A stretch of 64,000 bases of DNA from Tateyamaria omphalii (GCF_014651375.1 NZ_BMWT01000004.1:1-64000), one strand, 5' to 3'. Positions 34,156 to 43,198 are shown, numbered from the stretch's first letter. The notes: generated from the letters alone by a model not told the origin. Program-made: numbers and translations.

Positions 34156-35604
34156 ATGGAAATGCCTGTTCCCGATTCTGCAGTCTTGGCGCGCAAAGCG
34201 CGGGTGGTGGCGCGTTTGCGGGATGTGTTGCCCTCTGATGCGGTCATTGATGATCCGACGGAAACGCGGGCCTATGAATGTGATGCCCTGACGGCCTATC
34301 GCTGTCCGCCCATGGTTGCTGTACTGCCCTCGACAACATCAGAAGTGTCTGATGTGCTGCGCATTTGCCATGATGAGGGTGTGCCTGTTGTGCCCCGTGG
34401 GTCGGGCACATCTTTGGCTGGGGGGGCTTTGCCTACCGCCGATTGCGTGATCCTGGGCGTCGCCCGCATGAGTGATGTGCTGGAAACGGACTATGACAAC
34501 CGCATCATCCGAGTGCAGACAGGCCGGACCAATCTGAGCGTGACCGGTGCCGTCGAGGCGGATGGGTTCTTTTATGCACCTGATCCGTCTAGCCAGTTGG
34601 CCTGTGCCATTGCTGGAAACATCGCAATGAATTCCGGTGGCGCGCATTGCCTGAAATACGGTGTGACGACCAACAACCTGATGGGGGTGACCCTAGTGCA
34701 GATGGATGGCACGGTGGTCGAGATAGGTGGCGCACACTTGGATGCAGGTGGCTTGGACCTGTTGGGCGTGATTTGCGGGTCTGAGGGACAGTTGGGTGTT
34801 GTGACCGAGGCGACGTTGCGCATCCTACACAAGCCAGAAGGCGCGCGCCCTGTTTTGATGGGGTTTGACAGTGCCGAGGTGGCGGGGGCCTGTGTCGCTG
34901 ACATCATCAAGGCCGGTGTTCTGCCTGTCGCCATCGAGTTCATGGACAAGATGCTGATCGAGGTCTGCGAAGACTTTGCGAAGGCTGACTATCCGATGTG
35001 CGGCGCGTTGCTGATTGTCGAGGTTGAAGGATCGGATGCTGAGATCGATGCGCAGCTTGCCCTGATCACGGACATTGCCAAGCGGCACAATCCGGTTGCC
35101 TTGCGCGAGAGCGCATCCGCCGATGAAAGCGCGCGCATCTGGGCTGGGCGCAAGGCCGCGTTTTCGGCCATCGGGCGTATCAGTGACTACATGTGCTTGG
35201 ATGGCACGATCCCCGTGTCAGAACTGCCTTACGTCCTGCGGCGCATTGGCGAGATGTCAGAGAAATACGGCTTGCCGGTGGGCAACGTGTTCCATGCAGG
35301 TGACGGGAATATGCATCCGCTCATTTGTTATGACGCGAACAAACCCGGCGATCTGGAGCTGTGTGAGGAGTTCGGGGCCGAGGTTTTGAAACTGTGTGTC
35401 GAGGTTGGTGGGTGTCTGACCGGTGAGCACGGTGTCGGGATCGAAAAGCGGGATCTGATGACCCACCAATACGCCCCCGCCGATCTGGAAGCGCAGATGG
35501 CGGTGAAAGACGTGTTCGATGCTACGTGGCTGTTAAACCCTGCCAAGGTATTTCCACTGGCGGTGTCCGAGCCGCGGCGTGGTGCAGCACTCGCAGCGGA
35601 ATAG
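34156..35604 (+). CDS. glcD: Glycolate oxidase FAD subunit GlcD
   Basis: A 482-residue flavoprotein that oxidises glycolate to glyoxylate as part of the GlcDEF membrane-associated complex. It has the FAD_binding_4 core (VVPRGSGTSLAGGALP; SGGAHCLKYGVTTNNLMGV) and C-terminal oxidase motifs (FHAGDGNMHPLICYD; GEHGVGIEKRDLM). The ATG at 34156 has GGAGG at 34144-34148, seven bases upstream, so the longer open frame from 33955 is not used. It is first of glcD-glcE-membrane protein-glcF. Marine alphaproteobacteria use this route to grow on algal glycolate. Confidence 0.96.
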   Translation: MEMPVPDSAVLARKARVVARLRDVLPSDAVIDDPTETRAYECDALTAYRCPPMVAVLPSTTSEVSDVLRICHDEGVPVVPRGSGTSLAGGALPTADCVILGVARMSDVLETDYDNRIIRVQTGRTNLSVTGAVEADGFFYAPDPSSQLACAIAGNIAMNSGGAHCLKYGVTTNNLMGVTLVQMDGTVVEIGGAHLDAGGLDLLGVICGSEGQLGVVTEATLRILHKPEGARPVLMGFDSAEVAGACVADIIKAGVLPVAIEFMDKMLIEVCEDFAKADYPMCGALLIVEVEGSDAEIDAQLALITDIAKRHNPVALRESASADESARIWAGRKAAFSAIGRISDYMCLDGTIPVSELPYVLRRIGEMSEKYGLPVGNVFHAGDGNMHPLICYDANKPGDLELCEEFGAEVLKLCVEVGGCLTGEHGVGIEKRDLMTHQYAPADLEAQMAVKDVFDATWLLNPAKVFPLAVSEPRRGAALAAE

Positions 35605-35665
35605 GGGGCCAGCCCCCTCGGCCTGACGGCCTCACCCCCGAAGTTTATTGGGCAAGATGAAGATG
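35603..35665 (+). repeat. Hairpin-headed dispersed repeat between glcD and glcE
   Basis: GGGGGC-CA-GCCCCC directly after the glcD stop, then a GGCC-TGAC-GGCC second hairpin, CCCCCGAAGTTTATTGGG and AAGATGAAGATG. It has the same organisation as 32930-32980. Its purine tail contains the candidate ATG codons of glcE, so the repeat has supplied the translation-start region of that gene. Confidence 0.55.
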
Positions 35666-36778
35666 AGCAAAATGAAGACCGAAGATGAGGTGGCCGCCGC
35701 CGTTTCCGCGGCCAGTGGGCCATTGGCTGTGCGTGGTGGTGGAACGCGGTCGGTGGGTCGTCCTGTTGTCAGTGAGGTTCTGGATGTGTCTGGCTTGTCC
35801 GGGGTGACCTTGTATGAGCCGGGAGCGTTGACCCTTGTGGCGCAGGCCGGAACGCCAGTGGCCGAGATAGAGAAGACGCTTGCGGCTGAGAACCAGCGCT
35901 TGGCCTTTGAACCCTATGATCTGACTGGGCTACTGGGCACGTCGGGGGCATCAACAATTGGCGGAGTAGTTGCCACCAACGCCAGCGGCCCGCGTCGTAT
36001 CATGGCGGGTGCGGCGCGCGATTTTGCGCTAGGGGTACGGTTCGTTGACGGGGCTGGACAGATCATCAAGAACGGTGGCCGCGTGATGAAGAATGTCACC
36101 GGCTATGACCTTGTCAAACTGATGTGCGGATCGTGGGGCACGCTGGGTGTGTTGACCGAAGTGAGCCTGAAAGTGCTGCCAGGGGTCGAAGCGGTGACAA
36201 CACTTGTGATTGACGGTTTGGAACCGGCCCATGCGGTGGATGCGATGAGTCGCGCGCTTGCGTCGCCCTTCGAGGTGTCGGGTGCCGCGTGGATCGATGG
36301 TCAGGTCTGGTTACGTCTGGAAGGCTTCGAGAGCTCGGTCGCGTATCGTGCTGGAGAGTTGAAGAACCTTTTGTCCGCCTTCGGTGATATCAACGAGACA
36401 GACGCGGACTGGCGCACAGTGCGCGACGCTATTCCACTGTACGGGGCAGAGGCGGTCTGGCGCATCTCGGTCAAACCCAGTGATGGTCCGGCGGTGATCG
36501 GCGCCCTGCCCAGCGGGTGCGATGCCATGATGGATTGGGGCGGTGGTTTGATCTGGGCCGGAGTGTCCGATGGCGACATTGCTGCAACCCATGCAGACGT
36601 GCAGGCGACTGTGGCTGGATTGGGTGGTCACGCGACGCTGATCAAAGGCCCGGAAGCTGTGCGCACAGTTGTGCCGGTCTTCCAGCCGGAGGCACCCGGC
36701 GTCGCCGCTCTGTCTGCCTCCTTGCGTCAGCGGTTCGATCCTAGGGGTATCCTCAATCCGGGGCTGATGGCTGCGTGA
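35657..36778 (+). CDS. glcE: Glycolate oxidase FAD-binding subunit GlcE
   Basis: About 373 residues. FAD_binding_4 motifs: LAVRGGGTRSVGRP, TLVAQAGTPVAEIE and TSGASTIGGVVATNASGPRR, then GRVMKNVTGYDLVKLMCGSWGTLGVLTEVSLKVLP. It is one of the two flavin-type subunits of glycolate oxidase. The start is ambiguous: ATG codons at 35657, 35663 and 35672 all lie in the purine-rich tail of a dispersed repeat, and none has a classic ribosome-binding site. Residues before KTEDEVAAAV look non-conserved, so 35672 is also likely. The stop overlaps the next ATG (TGATG). Confidence 0.93.
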   Translation: MKMSKMKTEDEVAAAVSAASGPLAVRGGGTRSVGRPVVSEVLDVSGLSGVTLYEPGALTLVAQAGTPVAEIEKTLAAENQRLAFEPYDLTGLLGTSGASTIGGVVATNASGPRRIMAGAARDFALGVRFVDGAGQIIKNGGRVMKNVTGYDLVKLMCGSWGTLGVLTEVSLKVLPGVEAVTTLVIDGLEPAHAVDAMSRALASPFEVSGAAWIDGQVWLRLEGFESSVAYRAGELKNLLSAFGDINETDADWRTVRDAIPLYGAEAVWRISVKPSDGPAVIGALPSGCDAMMDWGGGLIWAGVSDGDIAATHADVQATVAGLGGHATLIKGPEAVRTVVPVFQPEAPGVAALSASLRQRFDPRGILNPGLMAA

Positions 36779-37131
36779 TGCTTATCCTTTTGTTTATCAT
36801 GGCTTTTGTGATTGGTCCGGCCCTGTTCTTTGCTTTGGACGCTGTGGTTGGCAGGCACTGGCCGCTTGCGCTGGTCGCGGCGGTCCTCGTTCTGGCGAGC
36901 TTCGTGTTGCACAGCGAGGCCAGCCTTGCCTTTTCGACCGACGTCACCCGCAGTTTTCTGAGCGTGTTGTTCATCTGGCTGGCCTGGGTGCTTGTCATGG
37001 TTCTGGCCGCGCGTGCCGTGCGCCAGGTCCTTCCATCCCTTCGAGCGCGGCGCTTTGTCCGTGTGGCAGGTGCCATGGGCACCACCGTCCCGTGGTTCGG
37101 CTTTGCCGCGGCACAAATGATCGCGAGATAG
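36778..37131 (+). CDS. Small membrane protein inside the glc operon
   Basis: A 117-residue protein with three to four hydrophobic helices (LILLFIMAFVIGPALFFALDAVV, WPLALVAAVLVLASFVL, FLSVLFIWLAWVLVMVLAA) and a basic segment LRARRFVRVAGA. Its ATG overlaps the glcE stop and it ends one base before the glcF ATG, so it is translated with the complex. It could anchor GlcDEF or be a glycolate-linked membrane component, but this is inferred from position only. Confidence 0.75.
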   Translation: MLILLFIMAFVIGPALFFALDAVVGRHWPLALVAAVLVLASFVLHSEASLAFSTDVTRSFLSVLFIWLAWVLVMVLAARAVRQVLPSLRARRFVRVAGAMGTTVPWFGFAAAQMIAR

Positions 37132-37132
37132 C

Positions 37133-38446
37133 ATGCAAACAACATTCACCCCGGAACAGTTGACCGATCCGCAAATCGAACGGTCGAACGAGATCTTGCG
37201 CAATTGTGTGCATTGCGGTTTTTGCACGGCCACGTGTCCCACCTACCAGGTGCTTGGAGATGAGCTCGACAGCCCGCGCGGACGCATCTACCTGATCAAA
37301 GACATGCTCGAAAATGATCGGGACCCGGACGAGAAGGTCGTCAAGCATATTGACCGCTGCCTGTCCTGTCTGGCCTGCATGACAACCTGCCCCTCGGGTG
37401 TGCACTACATGCACTTGGTTGACCATGCACGCGAGTATATCGAGAACCGCTACAAACGCCCCTTTACCGACCGGGCGCTGCGCTGGATTTTGGCGCGTAT
37501 CTTGCCGTATCCGATGCGGTTCCGTGTGGCGCTGCTGGGGGCCAAGATTGGCCGCCCTTTTGCGCGCCTGATGCCGGACGCGCGCCTGCGCGCCATGCTG
37601 GAAATGGCCCCGGATTACATTCCACCCGTCAGCCGAAACGACGATCCACAAAGCTTTGCGCCGGTGGTTGAGAAAAAGATGCGCGTCGCGCTGATGACTG
37701 GCTGCGCGCAGAAGGCGCTGAACACCGATATCAACGATGCCACGATCCGCCTGTTGACCCGCTTGGGATGCGAGGTTGTTGTGGTCGAGGGGGCTGGATG
37801 TTGCGGTGCGCTGACCCACCACATGGGTAAGGCAGGCGAAAGCCATGCCACGGCGGCCAAGAACATCCGCGCCTGGGTGACCGAGATGGACGGCAAAGGC
37901 CTTGATGCCATTGTCATCAACACGTCGGGCTGTGGGACTACGGTCAAGGATTACGGGCACATGTTCCGCAATGACCCACTGTCCAAGGACGCGGCGCGGG
38001 TTGCGGACATCGCCATGGACGTGAGCGAGGTGCTTATGAAGCTGGATCTGCCCGTAGGGCAGGCGCAGGATATGACGGTTGCCTATCACGCGGCCTGTTC
38101 CTTACAGCACGGCCAGCAGATCAAGACGTTTCCGAAAGATCTGTTGAAGCGTGCCGGGTACAATGTGGTCGAACCGGCAGACAGCCATTTGTGCTGCGGA
38201 TCGGCAGGCACATACAATCTGATGCAGCCGGAGATTTCCAAGCAGTTGAAAGAGCGCAAAGTGCGTACCTTGGAGGCCAAGAACCCCGATATCATCGCTG
38301 CGGGGAACATTGGCTGCATGATGCAGATCGGGTCGGCTGCCGGCGTACCCGTTGTGCATACAGTCGAGTTGCTGGATTGGGCGTCCGGAGGGCCACGCCC
38401 CCCTGCTTTGGATCGGCATCCAAACAATGTTCCAATTTTGCGCTAA
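37133..38446 (+). CDS. glcF: Glycolate oxidase iron-sulfur subunit GlcF
   Basis: A 437-residue electron-transfer subunit. Two [4Fe-4S] ferredoxin-type motifs lie near the N-terminus (NCVHCGFCTATCPTYQ; CLSCLACMTTCPSGVHY). Two CCG domains follow (MTGCAQKALN and GAGCCGALTHHMG; then HAACSLQHGQ and HLCCGSAGTYNL), which in this family hold a further cluster. It passes electrons from GlcD/E to the quinone pool. It is the last gene of the operon; no clear terminator is seen before the protease gene. Confidence 0.96.
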   Translation: MQTTFTPEQLTDPQIERSNEILRNCVHCGFCTATCPTYQVLGDELDSPRGRIYLIKDMLENDRDPDEKVVKHIDRCLSCLACMTTCPSGVHYMHLVDHAREYIENRYKRPFTDRALRWILARILPYPMRFRVALLGAKIGRPFARLMPDARLRAMLEMAPDYIPPVSRNDDPQSFAPVVEKKMRVALMTGCAQKALNTDINDATIRLLTRLGCEVVVVEGAGCCGALTHHMGKAGESHATAAKNIRAWVTEMDGKGLDAIVINTSGCGTTVKDYGHMFRNDPLSKDAARVADIAMDVSEVLMKLDLPVGQAQDMTVAYHAACSLQHGQQIKTFPKDLLKRAGYNVVEPADSHLCCGSAGTYNLMQPEISKQLKERKVRTLEAKNPDIIAAGNIGCMMQIGSAAGVPVVHTVELLDWASGGPRPPALDRHPNNVPILR

Positions 38447-38523
38447 ATTGCATCTTTGCCCTAATTTTGCCCCCATTCACGCCTAGACCGAACCCACCCC
38501 CATGGGATCGGAGAGTTATGAGT

Positions 38524-39318
38524 ATGCGCCGATGGATGGCCCTTTCATTTGCGGCTTTGGTTTTGGCATCGACGGCTCTGGCACAGGATGCGCAACTGCG
38601 CCGACTTGAGTCGGGCGCGGATGCCGCTGGCTGGGAAGCGGTCGGGCGCCTCAATGTCGGCGGCACCGGCTTTTGCACAGGTGCGCTGATCGCGCCGAAC
38701 CTGGTGTTGACTGCAGGGCATTGCCTTTTTGACAAGACCACGGGTGAGCGCATTGATCACACGCGGGTCGAATTTCTGGCTGGATGGCGCAACGGGCGTG
38801 CGTCCGCCTACCGCAATGTGCGCCGGGCTGTCGTACATCCCGACTATACATATGTCGGGCACGTAAGCTCGCAAGCTGTGCGCTATGACTTGGCCCTGCT
38901 GGAGCTTGATCATCCCATTCGGGATGGCAAGATCATCCCGTTTGAAACGGCGGCCCAGCCCCGGCGCGGCGCTGAAGTCGGTGTTGTGAGCTACGGCACC
39001 GGGCGGTCTGAAGCACCATCGCTGCAAGAGCTGTGCCGCGTGTTGGCGCAACAGGACGGGCTTCTAGTGACATCTTGCTCTGTTGATTTCGGCAGTTCTG
39101 GCGCGCCCATCTTTGTCATTGATGAAGGCCGCGCGCAGATCGTATCTGTGGTATCAGCCAAGGCAGAGGTCGAGGGTGAAGCGGTATCGCTTGGCACATC
39201 GCTTGGGACGCCTTTGGCCCTCTTGCAAGCCGAGTTGGTGGCGCAACGCGATGATGTCAGTCCACGTATCTTGGGTGGAATGCGCCGCGAGACCGGGGCG
39301 AAATTCGTCAAGCCATGA
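38524..39318 (+). CDS. Exported trypsin-like serine protease, first of a tandem pair
   Basis: About 264 residues from the ATG at 38524 (GGAGAG at 38510-38515, eight bases before); an ATG at 38518 is the alternative. The signal peptide RRWMALSFAALVLASTALA is cleaved to a periplasmic or secreted protease. Triad: LTAGHCLF (His), YDLALLEL (Asp) and VDFGSSGAPIF (Ser). There are two Cys pairs. The C-terminus ends RETGAKFVKP. It overlaps the second protease gene by ATGA. The two proteins share layout and their last residues, indicating local duplication. Confidence 0.88.
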   Translation: MRRWMALSFAALVLASTALAQDAQLRRLESGADAAGWEAVGRLNVGGTGFCTGALIAPNLVLTAGHCLFDKTTGERIDHTRVEFLAGWRNGRASAYRNVRRAVVHPDYTYVGHVSSQAVRYDLALLELDHPIRDGKIIPFETAAQPRRGAEVGVVSYGTGRSEAPSLQELCRVLAQQDGLLVTSCSVDFGSSGAPIFVIDEGRAQIVSVVSAKAEVEGEAVSLGTSLGTPLALLQAELVAQRDDVSPRILGGMRRETGAKFVKP

Positions 39319-40118
39319 GGGGGTTGGCACTGATATTGGCGCTGTTGTGGGCGCCAATGGCTGTGGCGCAGACCACGCAGCTGCGCACGCTTGACACCGA
39401 CTATGCCGCCGCAAGCTGGAAAGCCGTGGGACGCATCGACTTCGGCGGACACGCCTTCTGTTCTGGTACGCTGATTGCACGTGACCTTGTGCTGACCGCA
39501 GCGCATTGCCTGTATCAACCGGGCACGGACAAGCTATGGCCGACGGACAGCATCCGTTTCAGTGCCGGGTTTCGCGACGGGCAGGCCGTCGCCACGCGTC
39601 GTGCCTCAGACGCAGCGGCCCATGAACGGTTCGAACCGGTCGGTGCGCTGACGGCGCAGAACGCCAGCTATGACGTTGGCCTGATCAAGCTTTCTGAACC
39701 CATTTCAACATTCGAAGTGCCCCCGTTCTACGTCCACGACGGGCGCATCGCACCGGGCCCCGTCAGTGTTGTCAGCTATGGACGCGGGCGCGAAAACGCT
39801 CAGTCCCGGCAAAAGGAATGCCAGATGCTGGACCAGGCCGGTGATGCGATGGTGTTCGATTGCGATGTGACCTTCGGATCCTCTGGTGCGCCGGTCTTCA
39901 CCCACCTGAACGGGCGTGGACAGATCATGTCTGTCATTTCCGGCATGGTGCAAGTGCAGGGCAAGAAACGTGCCATCGGCATGGCCCTTCCGGACCGCGT
40001 GACAGAACTGAAGCGCCAGATGCGGATGCAGGTCGCTCAACCGGTTGCAAAAGTGCGGCGCATCACCGTCGGTGGCGGTAACCGAGGCAATACGGGTGCA
40101 AAGTTCGTTCGGCCCTAG
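39315..40118 (+). CDS. Exported trypsin-like serine protease, second of the pair
   Basis: A 267-residue paralogue of the preceding gene. Signal peptide MRGLALILALLWAPMAVA. Triad: LTAAHCLY (His), YDVGLIKL (Asp) and VTFGSSGAPVF (Ser). The C-terminus ends NTGAKFVRP, nearly identical to the TGAKFVKP of the first protease, which may be a recognition tail. Overlapping translation suggests the two act together or process each other. No chaperone or inhibitor gene is adjacent. Confidence 0.88.
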   Translation: MRGLALILALLWAPMAVAQTTQLRTLDTDYAAASWKAVGRIDFGGHAFCSGTLIARDLVLTAAHCLYQPGTDKLWPTDSIRFSAGFRDGQAVATRRASDAAAHERFEPVGALTAQNASYDVGLIKLSEPISTFEVPPFYVHDGRIAPGPVSVVSYGRGRENAQSRQKECQMLDQAGDAMVFDCDVTFGSSGAPVFTHLNGRGQIMSVISGMVQVQGKKRAIGMALPDRVTELKRQMRMQVAQPVAKVRRITVGGGNRGNTGAKFVRP

Positions 40119-40121
40119 GGG

Positions 40122-40150
40122 CTTGAACGGTCAAAAATCTTCACCACATT
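40122..40150 (+). promoter_or_regulatory. Possible heat-shock (RpoH-type) promoter for hsp20
   Basis: CTTGAA at 40122-40127, a 14-base gap and CACCACATT at 40142-40150 loosely fit the sigma-32 pattern CTTGAA-N13-15-CCCCAT. It is about 100 bases before the hsp20 ATG. The -10 match is imperfect, so this is tentative and relies on the heat-shock nature of the gene. Confidence 0.3.
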
Positions 40151-40249
40151 GATCTTGTCGGATGCCCAGCCGGGGTCCGACCATAGCAACCTTGCGGGTC
40201 TGTCCAAAGGATGGAAGGCCCGCAGTTAATCGCTCTGAATGAGGATGAC

Positions 40250-40717
40250 ATGCGTACATACGACTTTGCACCGCTTTACCGTGCAACCGTTGGCTTTGAC
40301 CAAATCGCCGACCTGATGGACCGGGTCCTGGCGACGGACAGCAACGCCAACAACAGCTACCCCCCCTACAATATCGAAAAGACCGATGAGGATGCCTACC
40401 GCATCTCGATCGCCGTTGCGGGCTTTTCCGACGCCGATCTTGGTGTCGAGGTCAAGGAAAAGAGCCTAATCGTTTCGGCCCGCAAGGCGGATGAACAGGA
40501 CAAGACCTACCTCCACCGCGGCATCGCGACCCGCGCGTTCGAACGCCGCTTCCATCTGGCCGACCACGTGGTCGTGACCGGTGCTTCCCATGAAAACGGG
40601 ATGCTACATATCGACCTGGTGAAAGAGGTGCCCGAAGCCCTCAAACCCCGCCGAATCGAGATTGCCAGCCAGAAGGCGATTGAAACCGATGTGGTTGACG
40701 CCAAGGCAGTGAACTAA
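40250..40717 (+). CDS. Small heat-shock protein, Hsp20/IbpA type
   Basis: A 155-residue alpha-crystallin chaperone from the ATG at 40250, with GAGG shortly before it. The N-terminal arm (YDFAPLYRATVGFDQIADLMDRVL) is IbpA-like. The alpha-crystallin domain covers about residues 35-130, with PPYNIEKTDEDAYRISIAVAGF, AFERRFHLADHVVVTGASHENGML and IDLVKEVPEALKPRRIEI, which includes the end-strand signature. It holds aggregating proteins for refolding. It is a single gene followed by a strong terminator at 40754-40785. Confidence 0.95.
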   Translation: MRTYDFAPLYRATVGFDQIADLMDRVLATDSNANNSYPPYNIEKTDEDAYRISIAVAGFSDADLGVEVKEKSLIVSARKADEQDKTYLHRGIATRAFERRFHLADHVVVTGASHENGMLHIDLVKEVPEALKPRRIEIASQKAIETDVVDAKAVN

Positions 40718-40753
40718 GGCCTGAACGTCCGATCTTCTCTTCCCTGTCGGACG

Positions 40754-40785
40754 ACCCCGGGGTGCTTGCGCGCCTCGGGGTTTTT
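40754..40785 (+). terminator. Intrinsic terminator of hsp20
   Basis: ACCCCGGGG, a ten-base loop, CCTCGGGGT: a 9-bp stem with one G-U pair, followed directly by TTTTT, 36 bases after the hsp20 stop. Confidence 0.85.
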
Positions 40786-40792
40786 CATGTGA

Positions 40793-41236
40793 TCAGGTGT
40801 CGTGATCTGGGTGCTGATGCGACACGACGGACGCGTTCCATTCAGCATCCTTCGCCTGCTGATCGGCCGGTTTGACAGGCAGTGCGCCCAATTCCGAAAA
40901 ACACCGGCGCTGGAACTGCGCGTTCACTTGCACCGTCGGCGCAGCAAGGTTCGGATTGTCCAATGCACCCACCGCAATCTCGACATGCCCGTCGAATTCG
41001 TAAGTCAGCGGTGTGCCGCAGTCTTTGCAGAACCCACGCCAGTTCGTGTCCGAGCTATGGAAAATGGCCCGTTCGCCGCGCGTCCATGTGATGTCTTCCA
41101 CATGGACAAGCGTGGCAAAGAGATTGCCAAAGGCCTTCTGACACATCCGGCAATGGCAGATGCTGGCCGTGCCCAAACGGTCAATCTCAAAGCGGACAGC
41201 GCCGCATTGGCATCCTCCGGTGATCCTGTCTGCCAT
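40793..41236 (-). CDS. GFA/CENP-V-family zinc protein
   Basis: A 147-residue protein from the ATG at 41236. The cysteine set of the family is complete: GGCQCGAVRF, ICHCRMCQKAFG and CKDCGTPLTYEF. Members were named for glutathione-dependent formaldehyde activation, but most have unknown substrates, so this is a family call only. It is convergent with hsp20 across the 40754 terminator. Confidence 0.9.
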   Translation of the reverse strand: MADRITGGCQCGAVRFEIDRLGTASICHCRMCQKAFGNLFATLVHVEDITWTRGERAIFHSSDTNWRGFCKDCGTPLTYEFDGHVEIAVGALDNPNLAAPTVQVNAQFQRRCFSELGALPVKPADQQAKDAEWNASVVSHQHPDHDT

Positions 41237-41394
41237 GGCCTGCCTCTCTGTGATGCGAGACACCATGATACGGCACCCGGCACGGTGATCAACGTTTGAC
41301 CTGTGTTCTTAGGGCGAAGAAAACGCGCGCAACTGATCCATCGCAAAGCGCCATATTTCAACGTCTGATGTGATGGCAGGGAAAGGAAGGGAAC

Positions 41395-41889
41395 ATGCCT
41401 GCGCACACCAAAACCGAACTTGCCGAAATCACGGCAAAGGAATTCTCGAAGTTGGACAAGCTGATCGCGACCGTACCTCCGACAGTTGCGCTGCAAAAGG
41501 ATGCGGACGACACCTCGATCAAGGACGTCATCGCCCACCGCGCCCATTGGATCGGCCTGTTTCTTGGGTGGTATTGGGATGGGCAGGCGGGCAAGACCGT
41601 TCACTTTCCGGCCGAGGGGTACAAATGGAATGAGCTCAAGCGCTACAACGCGGACCTCAGGAAACGGCAAGCGCATTTGGATTGGCCGCAAGCCGTTGCC
41701 CGACTGAAAGAGAAGCATGATGCGCTAACAACGTTCATCAACGACCATTCGAATGACGAATTGTATGGTGGCCCGATGAAGGGGGCGCGGAATGATTGGC
41801 GCGCTGGGCGATGGGCCGAAGCGTCAGGGCCAAGCCACTACAGATCAGCGGCAAAGTGCATCCGGGCCGCGCTCAGAGCACAGGGTTGA
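41395..41889 (+). CDS. ClbS/DfsB-family four-helix protein
   Basis: A 164-residue soluble protein of the DinB-like four-helix fold. Family marks: a start TKTELAEITAKEFSKLDKLIATV, then DVIAHRAHWIGLFLGWYWDGQAGK (histidine-containing second helix), PAEGYKWNELKRYNADL and a C-terminal SHYRSAAKCIRAALRAQ. ClbS itself protects cells from colibactin, but most homologues are uncharacterised. Its stop lies three bases from the stop of the convergent Hsp70-like gene. Confidence 0.85.
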   Translation: MPAHTKTELAEITAKEFSKLDKLIATVPPTVALQKDADDTSIKDVIAHRAHWIGLFLGWYWDGQAGKTVHFPAEGYKWNELKRYNADLRKRQAHLDWPQAVARLKEKHDALTTFINDHSNDELYGGPMKGARNDWRAGRWAEASGPSHYRSAAKCIRAALRAQG

Positions 41890-41892
41890 ACC

Positions 41893-43152
41893 TTATGCCA
41901 CCGCTGACGCGTCATGCCGGTCCGCAGCGAGCGCCAAGCCATCGGCCACGGCCGTAAACACCTCGGAAAACGAATGCCGCGCGTCGGGAAAACGTTCGCG
42001 CATCGTATCCGTGACCATCGACATCAGGCTGGACCCGCCGACATAGATCACCTGATCAATTTGACCCGCCTCTGTCCTCGCCATGTTTAACGTCTCGGCA
42101 ACGCCAAGGCGCAAGGCTGCGGCATGGGGATCAAGAATGCAGCGCAATGAGGCAACAGGCAGCGCAGCAGTCAGACCGGATGTCACCTGATCCAACGCAA
42201 TCACGGCATCATAGCGCCCTGAATTGGCGTCGATCTTACCCTGTTCCACGGCAAAGGCGACATCGTGGCCCAGCTCGTGCTCCAGCACGGTGCCTAACCG
42301 CCCCATCTTGTCACGCTCTTCTGCCAACTGCACCATGTCGCTGACCATGCGGCGTGTTTTGGCAGTGTAGAGGAACGGAATTTTCTCCCATGTCGCCAAA
42401 TCGTTGAAGATGCCCTTGGGCGCGGGCAATGTCCCCGGCCCCATGGCATTGCGGATCAGGGTACCCGCACCAAACAGCGGCATGACACGGTCGATACTGA
42501 TGGACCGGTCAAAATCAGTGCCGCCAATCCGCACCCCGTGGTTGGCGAGGATCGTGACACCATCATTACCCGTGCGAAAAATCGAAAAGTCTGAGGTTCC
42601 GCCGCCAATATCCACGATCAAACCTGTCGCCCCGGGATGGTCCAGCGCTCCCGAGGCAATCGCCGCCGCCTCCGGCTCGGGCAAGAACGACACGTCCTTG
42701 AACCCCGCCGCCAGATAGCAGGCGCGCAAATCCGCTTCGGCCTGCGCCTCACGTGGATCGCCCGCGCCATGAAACACAACGGGGCGACCGGATAGGGCGT
42801 GGTCAAAGACGTGTCCGGCCTCTGCCTCTGCCCGTTTTTTCACTTCGGCCAGAAAGCGTGCGATGATGTCGACAAAGGTCATCCGCTCGTTCAGAAGCTG
42901 GCGCTTTTCATGCATGATCGAGGTGCCCAACACCCGCTTCAGCGCTCGCATGAACCGCCCCTCGATCCCGTCGAGCAAAGCGTCATTCGCCGGATGACCC
43001 ATCAGCATATTTCGCGCGTCATAGTCAAAGAAGACGGTGGTCGGCAGTGTCGTCTGCCCCGGCGCCATGGTCACAAGATGCGGCTTGCCGTCCCGCACAT
43101 AGCCCGCCGCCGAATTGGAGGTGCCGAAATCAATGCCCAGCGTGTGTGCCAT
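41893..43152 (-). CDS. Hsp70-like ATPase (YegD type)
   Basis: A 419-residue protein with only the actin-like ATPase half of Hsp70: phosphate-1 loop GIDFGTSNSAAG, VVFHGAGDP, phosphate-2 IVDIGGGTSDFSI and adenosine loop QVIYVGGSSLMSMV. It lacks the substrate-binding domain and lid of DnaK, as in YegD. Its client is unknown. It starts at the ATG at 43152; the longer frame has a non-conserved leader. The terminator at 43199-43233 separates it from the gene upstream on the same strand. Confidence 0.9.
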   Translation of the reverse strand: MAHTLGIDFGTSNSAAGYVRDGKPHLVTMAPGQTTLPTTVFFDYDARNMLMGHPANDALLDGIEGRFMRALKRVLGTSIMHEKRQLLNERMTFVDIIARFLAEVKKRAEAEAGHVFDHALSGRPVVFHGAGDPREAQAEADLRACYLAAGFKDVSFLPEPEAAAIASGALDHPGATGLIVDIGGGTSDFSIFRTGNDGVTILANHGVRIGGTDFDRSISIDRVMPLFGAGTLIRNAMGPGTLPAPKGIFNDLATWEKIPFLYTAKTRRMVSDMVQLAEERDKMGRLGTVLEHELGHDVAFAVEQGKIDANSGRYDAVIALDQVTSGLTAALPVASLRCILDPHAAALRLGVAETLNMARTEAGQIDQVIYVGGSSLMSMVTDTMRERFPDARHSFSEVFTAVADGLALAADRHDASAVA

Positions 43153-43198
43153 ACCGTCCCCCTGACCATGCGGAAAGGCGCGGGGTGTATGCGCAAAG

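Noticed and set aside
36995..38089. Minus-strand frame (364 codons) opposite glcF
   Set aside because: Antisense to a gene with intact iron-sulfur motifs; no recognisable domain.
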